Of a stretch of 9,081 nt of DNA, positions 5,675 through 9,081 are shown in pieces. A program made the translations under genes and the position numbers. Numbering within the stretch: the first letter of the stretch is position 1; every line of letters starts with the position of its first letter. Origin of the DNA: Defluviitaleaceae bacterium (GTDB lineage Bacteria > Bacillota > Clostridia > Lachnospirales > WRAX01); contig WQVB01000036.1 of the NCBI GenBank assembly GCA_009781815.1, positions 1-9,081 of the forward strand, written 5' to 3'. The notes below the pieces were generated by a model that ran no database searches, was not told the DNA's origin, and was given only the letters and a program-made list of their open reading frames with translations.

Positions 5675-6016
5675 TTATTCAATATCATCATCACGCATTG
5701 TCAACATATAGTCGCTCTCTTTGTTTCTTTGGGTGGCAAGTACAATGGAGATACATATCGCCAATCCGATGCCAAAAATCAAAATGAGTCCGCCTACAAA
5801 CAGCCAAACAAGTCCATCCCATCCGTTTACTAAATGTGAGTGTATCATAACGACAACTCCAATTATAGATATGGCTAGCGAGACCAAATAGCTTACAATG
5901 AAGAAATTTCTACGTTTTGTATCGCCTTTAATCCTCTCAACCTTGTAATGCATAAATATTCCAATTAGAAAAAGAACAAGAAAGATAATCGAAATAGTTA
6001 TTATTATACTTTCCAT
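5675..6016 (-). CDS. small membrane protein of unknown function, coupled to tyrS
   Basis: The product has 113 residues and no family I recognise. Three hydrophobic helices are visible at about 3-23, 39-60 and 66-95. A basic loop (HYKVERIKGDTKRRN, 23-37) follows the first helix, and the C-terminal tail is acidic and polar (TQRNKESDYMLTMRDDDIE). The positive-inside rule puts the loop at 23-37 in the cytoplasm. Its ATG overlaps the tyrS stop by one base (TAATG), so it is likely translated by ribosomes finishing tyrS and is the last gene of that operon, ending at the bidirectional terminator. There is no signal peptide cleavage motif or catalytic motif. Confidence 0.75.
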   Translation of the reverse strand: MESIIITISIIFLVLFLIGIFMHYKVERIKGDTKRRNFFIVSYLVSLAISIIGVVVMIHSHLVNGWDGLVWLFVGGLILIFGIGLAICISIVLATQRNKESDYMLTMRDDDIE

Positions 6017-7242
6017 TATATCACAATCTTAAGGAAGGTTTTCTTCCCCTTTTGTATAAGCATCTCGCCATCTTTAAAGTGGCTAGCGGTGATGGTGTGG
6101 GCTATATCGGTTATTTTTACGCCATCAATAGTGATGCCCCCTTGGGTTACATTGCGGCGGGCTTCGCTTTTTGAAGGGGCAAGGCAGCTTACAACTAAAA
6201 GGTCGAGGATGTTTATGCCTTCACCAAGCTGACATGTTGTAAGTGTAAAACATGGTGCATTGCCCCCCGCTCCACACCCACTAAATAGAGCTTTTGCGGC
6301 CTCTCTAGCTTTTGTAGCTTCCTCTTCTCCGTGAACAATTTTAGTAACCTCATATGCTAAAATCTCTTTGGCATCGTTGATATTGCAGCTAGCCCCCTCG
6401 CTTGTTATGACGTTTATATCTTCCATAGGCATAAAGGTGAGCATGCAAAGGTATTGTCTCACATCAGCATCATGGGTGTTTCTAAAATATTGAAAGAAGT
6501 CATAAGGGCTTGTTTTTGCAGGGTCAAGCCAGATAGCACCCCCTGCGGTTTTGCCCATTTTTGCACCATCAGCCCTTGAAAGCAGGTTAAAGGTAAAGCC
6601 GAAGGCGGGCTTTTGGTCTACACGGCGTATCAAATCTACCCCCGCTATAATATTTGACCATTGGTCGTTGCCGCCTGTTTGCACAGTGCAGCCATAGCGG
6701 CGGTTAAGCTCTAAAAAGTCATAAGCTTGCATTATCATATAGTTAAGCTCGAAGAAGGTAAGCCCCCTCTCCCACTTGGTTTTGTAGGTATCTGCCGCCA
6801 ACATTCTATTAACAGAAAAATGCACCCCATACTCTCGTATAAAGCTCATGTAGTTAAGCTTTCTAAGCCAGTCTCCATTATCAACTAAAACAGCCGCATC
6901 ATCGTCAAAGTCAATAAAAGTTGCAGCTTGCGCCTTAAAGCGTGATACATTGCTGTCTACCTCTTCTATGCCCATAACACGTCGCATATCCGTTCTATCG
7001 GTAGGGTCGCCAACCATGCCTGTGCCGCCGCCTAAAAGCACAACGGGCCTGTGCCCTGCCTTCTGCATCCACGCCATGGCCATAAATGTGAGAAAATGCC
7101 CAATGTGCAAAGAGTCTGCCGTAGGGTCATAGCCTGTGTAAAATGTTACTTTCTCTTTGCCGAAAAGCTCGTAAATCTCGCTTTCGTGGGTCATTTGAGC
7201 TATAAAGCCTCGTTCTTTTAAAGTGTCGATTATATTTTTCAT
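6016..7242 (-). CDS. tyrS: tyrosyl-tRNA synthetase
   Basis: This enzyme attaches tyrosine to tRNA-Tyr using ATP in the cytoplasm. The 408-residue product is a class I synthetase of the bacterial TyrRS type. The HIGH motif is intact at 46-49 inside YTGYDPTADSLHIGH (35-49), and the KMSKS-type loop is KMGKT (228-232). Tyrosine-pocket residues appear as Tyr35 and the Y-x3-Q-x2-D set Tyr168, Gln172 and Asp175. GGNDQWSNI (190-198) is the conserved active-site strand. A C-terminal S4-type RNA-binding domain covers about 342-408. ATG 7242 follows AAAGGA at 8 nt; that site overlaps the stop of the upstream msrC gene, 12 bp away. No T-box leader is present, which fits transcription as an internal gene of the yabP-led operon. 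Confidence 0.97.
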   Translation of the reverse strand: MKNIIDTLKERGFIAQMTHESEIYELFGKEKVTFYTGYDPTADSLHIGHFLTFMAMAWMQKAGHRPVVLLGGGTGMVGDPTDRTDMRRVMGIEEVDSNVSRFKAQAATFIDFDDDAAVLVDNGDWLRKLNYMSFIREYGVHFSVNRMLAADTYKTKWERGLTFFELNYMIMQAYDFLELNRRYGCTVQTGGNDQWSNIIAGVDLIRRVDQKPAFGFTFNLLSRADGAKMGKTAGGAIWLDPAKTSPYDFFQYFRNTHDADVRQYLCMLTFMPMEDINVITSEGASCNINDAKEILAYEVTKIVHGEEEATKAREAAKALFSGCGAGGNAPCFTLTTCQLGEGINILDLLVVSCLAPSKSEARRNVTQGGITIDGVKITDIAHTITASHFKDGEMLIQKGKKTFLKIVI

Positions 7243-7254
7243 AAGTATTATCCT

Positions 7255-7746
7255 TTATTCGTATTTGCCGTCCAAAAAGTCGCTAATATCTTTAGCGATG
7301 GAGGTTAGGTGTAGCTTGTCCTCTTCGGTAAAACGCCCTAAAACTGGGCTGTCTATATCCAACACGCCAAAAACTTTGCCGTCTTTAAAAATAGGCAAAA
7401 CAATTTCAGAGTTAGAGTCTGCATCACAAGCTATGTGGCCTTCGAAGGCATGCACATCCTCAACAAGGATGACTTGCCCCTCACGTGCTGCCTTGCCGCA
7501 CACGCCACGGTCTAAAGGTATGCGAACGCAGGCAGGCTTACCCACAAAAGGCCCTAAAACCAAAACGCCGCCTTTTATTAAATAAAAGCCAGCCCAGTTT
7601 AAACCCTCCAAGCCGTGATATATAAAGGCCGATATATTAGCCAAGTTGGCTATAAGGTCTTTTTCGTCTGCCAGGTGGCTTTTGATGGTGGCTTGCAACA
7701 GCCTATAGTTTTCTGCGATGTTTTCGCTTCTTTTTATCTCATGCAT
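7255..7746 (-). CDS. msrC: free methionine-(R)-sulfoxide reductase (GAF domain, fRMsr/YtsP type)
   Basis: This enzyme reduces free methionine-R-sulfoxide back to methionine, using cysteines inside a GAF fold. The product has 163 residues, normal for the family, and is almost entirely one GAF domain (about 25-158). The three catalytic or resolving cysteines are present as Cys73, Cys83 and Cys107. Their spacing of 10 and 24 residues equals that of E. coli Cys84, Cys94 and Cys118. Other family landmarks are NWAGFYL (50-56), the PLDRGVCG turn and GVLDIDSP (127-134). ATG 7746 lies 11 bp after the stop of the yabQ-divIC gene, with AGGA upstream. The position between spore genes and tyrS probably reflects operon packing rather than a shared pathway. 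Confidence 0.93.
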   Translation of the reverse strand: MHEIKRSENIAENYRLLQATIKSHLADEKDLIANLANISAFIYHGLEGLNWAGFYLIKGGVLVLGPFVGKPACVRIPLDRGVCGKAAREGQVILVEDVHAFEGHIACDADSNSEIVLPIFKDGKVFGVLDIDSPVLGRFTEEDKLHLTSIAKDISDFLDGKYE

Positions 7747-7757
7747 TTTTATCCGTC

Positions 7758-8534
7758 CTATTCTACCATTATCAATATTAACTCGTCTCTATGCACCAGC
7801 CCTAAAAAGTTGCGGGCTATGCTTTCTATAAAATCTATAGACTGGGTGTAGCTTGCCCTGTAGGCTATCTCTTGCTGCCTATATATCTCGTTTTGAACAA
7901 GGCGGTTGGTCTCTTCTATTTGGGTGTTTACAACGTCCATACGCCTAGAGTGGTTGCTTATAAACTGGAGAGAGACAACAACAATAGCCACAATAGCGGC
8001 AAGAAAAAGAAAGGCTTTAACAAGGGCAAAAGCTCTACGCTTTGCGAAAACTGCGTCAATTTTGGTTATATTTTTTTCTTTTTGCATTTTTTGTTTATTA
8101 TCCCTCTCTTGTATTTTACACTTTATGGCTTTTTTGGCGTTGTGGGTCTTCATTTTAACATATCTTGCCCCTTTTTGCAAGCCTTCTTTCGCTTTTTTGG
8201 TTTTTTTACACACTTGCCTTCTAGTGGAAGAAGCCGCCTTTGTGCCAAAGGGTAAAAAGATGCGGCTTAATGTTTGAAAATAGAGAACAAGGCCGATAGC
8301 CACACCTAAAAACACATACCCTCGTATCTGCCCAAAGTTGGTGTTTAAGAGCAAGAAAAACAAGGCAGCTGTGGATATACTCCAAAAAAGGATATCTTGC
8401 ACAGCCACCCCTGCGGTTTTTGGGCTTTTTTCTTTAGACCTTCTTAAAATGCGAAAGATATCATAAAAAAGCCCCATAGCAAAGCCCATAGCCGTCATTA
8501 TTAAAAAAATACTCCCCTGCCCCATATCTATCAC
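7758..8534 (-). CDS. yabQ: YabQ-DivIC/FtsB fusion protein: spore cortex and septum initiation
   Basis: One unbroken frame of 258 residues joins two proteins that are normally separate. Residues about 1-95 are YabQ-like: helices at 7-27, 47-64 and 71-90, with YDIFRILRR (24-32), QDILFW (46-51) and FGQIRGYVFLG (67-77). YabQ is a membrane protein needed for spore cortex formation. Residues 96-168 are a very basic linker. Residues about 169-258 are DivIC/FtsB-like: one helix (169-192), a coiled coil (196-226) and the septum-initiator ending SIDFIESIARNFLGLVHRDEL (near 232-251). In many Clostridia divIC is the next gene after yabQ. The first codon is GTG 8534, overlapping the yabP stop (GTGA). An ATG at 8525 has a better ribosome binding site (AGGTGA, 5 nt), so the start is uncertain by 3 codons. 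The product should sit in the cytoplasmic membrane. Confidence 0.85.
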   Translation of the reverse strand: MIDMGQGSIFLIMTAMGFAMGLFYDIFRILRRSKEKSPKTAGVAVQDILFWSISTAALFFLLLNTNFGQIRGYVFLGVAIGLVLYFQTLSRIFLPFGTKAASSTRRQVCKKTKKAKEGLQKGARYVKMKTHNAKKAIKCKIQERDNKQKMQKEKNITKIDAVFAKRRAFALVKAFLFLAAIVAIVVVSLQFISNHSRRMDVVNTQIEETNRLVQNEIYRQQEIAYRASYTQSIDFIESIARNFLGLVHRDELILIMVE

Positions 8535-8833
8535 CTAAAAATTTTGCCTATTATTGATGGTTTTTTGCGGCTAGAGCCGCCATGCTTATGCACCACAGCT
8601 GGGTTTTCATAATTTAAAGCATTAACCTGCCCAAAAACCTCTAAAACACCACTCTCTAAGTTTAGCTTTGAAATATGAAAGTTTTCGCCTTTTAGTACAA
8701 TCACCCCAAGGTCTGTCTCGCAAATAACTTGCTCTTCGTCAAAAGATATTACATCCACCACGCCAAAAATGCTTACGCTTTCACGCTGGTCTATGGTTAG
8801 CTTGTGTTTTGATATTTTTCTTTCTTCACTCAT
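8531..8833 (-). CDS. yabP: sporulation protein YabP
   Basis: YabP is a small sporulation protein encoded next to yabQ in endospore formers and linked to spore coat/cortex assembly. The 100-residue product has the family pattern: HKLTIDQRESVSIFGVVDVISFDEE, then an ETDLGVIVLKGENFHI strand pair (about 42-57), LNLESGVLEVFGQVNALNY (59-77) and a basic tail. ATG 8833 is preferred, with AAGGTG 8 nt upstream. An in-frame GTG at 8842 would add three residues but has no good ribosome binding site. It leads the minus-strand operon and overlaps the yabQ GTG start by 4 bp. A TATAAT lies at 8869-8874 (minus strand), but I see no convincing -35 partner. Confidence 0.92.
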   Translation of the reverse strand: MSEERKISKHKLTIDQRESVSIFGVVDVISFDEEQVICETDLGVIVLKGENFHISKLNLESGVLEVFGQVNALNYENPAVVHKHGGSSRKKPSIIGKIFR

Positions 8834-8928
8834 TTTCTCCACACCTTTTTATGAAGTATATTATTAAAATTATACAGCCCAAGCCCTGCGGTTAGAACAA
8901 GAACCTTTTATACCCTGCCCTTAACTCA

Positions 8929-9058
8929 CGTCAATCGCACCCCTTCCCGTCATCCCGTGCTCACGTCATTCCGATTTGACATTTTTAGGATACCTTCGAT
9001 CGTCATTGCGGACTTGTTTCGCTTAAAACCAAGCTCAACCTACGGATCCGCAATCTCC
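8929..9058. repeat. degenerate intergenic repeats with an inverted repeat
   Basis: Four CGTCA-starting motifs occur in one orientation: CGTCAATCGC (8929), CGTCATCCCG (8948), CGTCATTCCG (8964) and CGTCATTGCG (9001). The last begins an inverted repeat, ATTGCGGA (9005-9012) with TCCGCAAT (9047-9054). This resembles the CGTCATTGCG...CGCAATCTCC type of palindromic intergenic repeat scattered in many bacterial genomes. The 5' region of yabP (8834-9081) contains no gene. Confidence 0.45.
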
Positions 9059-9081
9059 CTTACTTGCAATTGCTTATTTTA

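Noticed and set aside
7872..8277. Overlapping plus-strand open frames opposite the yabQ fusion
   Set aside because: They are composition-driven shadows of a Lys- and Leu-rich gene; the minus frame has recognisable domains and operon context.
8841..8874. Possible sigma-E promoter for yabP (GTATAAT, 15 nt, CATAAAAA)
   Set aside because: The implied transcription start would fall inside the ribosome binding site for ATG 8833, and the spacing is not ideal.

Overview
The window looks like chromosome from an anaerobic, endospore-forming Firmicute of class Clostridia, probably Lachnospiraceae-like. The evidence is the sporulation pair yabP/yabQ, strong AGGAGG-type ribosome binding sites, TTGACA/TATAAT promoters, A+T-rich intergenic DNA, and a lipoprotein-type solute-binding protein (a membrane-anchored binding protein, as in Gram-positives). 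The genus cannot be fixed from the sequence.

Region 1 (1-4505, minus strand) is a peptide/nickel-type ABC importer operon. Its order is a lipoprotein substrate-binding protein (1936-4035), an OppB/DppB-type permease (711-1703) and an OppC/DppC-type permease (690 down past base 1, truncated by the window). The promoter at 4477-4505 leaves a leader of about 435 nt, which contains a 167-bp foldback element bounded by TA dinucleotides. The gap between the binding-protein gene and the first permease gene is crowded. It holds two overlapping, mutually exclusive hairpins, a well-formed ribosome binding site with an 18-codon ORF, and a REP/BIME-like inverted repeat. The most striking feature is in the OppC-type permease: after its first membrane helix it runs into at least three RCC1-like beta-propeller repeats where a normal OppC has a short external loop.

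Region 2 (4506-5670) starts with intergenic DNA holding a second REP/BIME-like element (4674-4767) and a 16-bp perfect palindrome. Plus-strand rpsU (ribosomal protein S21) follows, with its own promoter and terminator, then a DUF1294 membrane protein and a bidirectional terminator.

Region 3 (5675-8833, minus strand) is a tightly packed gene string. In transcription order it is yabP, a yabQ gene fused to a DivIC/FtsB-like septum protein, a free-methionine-(R)-sulfoxide reductase, tyrS, and a small three-helix membrane protein of unknown role. Gaps are 0-12 bp or overlaps, so co-transcription is likely. yabP and yabQ belong to spore coat/cortex assembly, and DivIC normally sits next to them as a separate gene.

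Region 4 (8834-9081) is non-coding and carries degenerate CGTCA-type repeats and an inverted repeat. No rRNA, tRNA, CRISPR array or transposase gene is visible.
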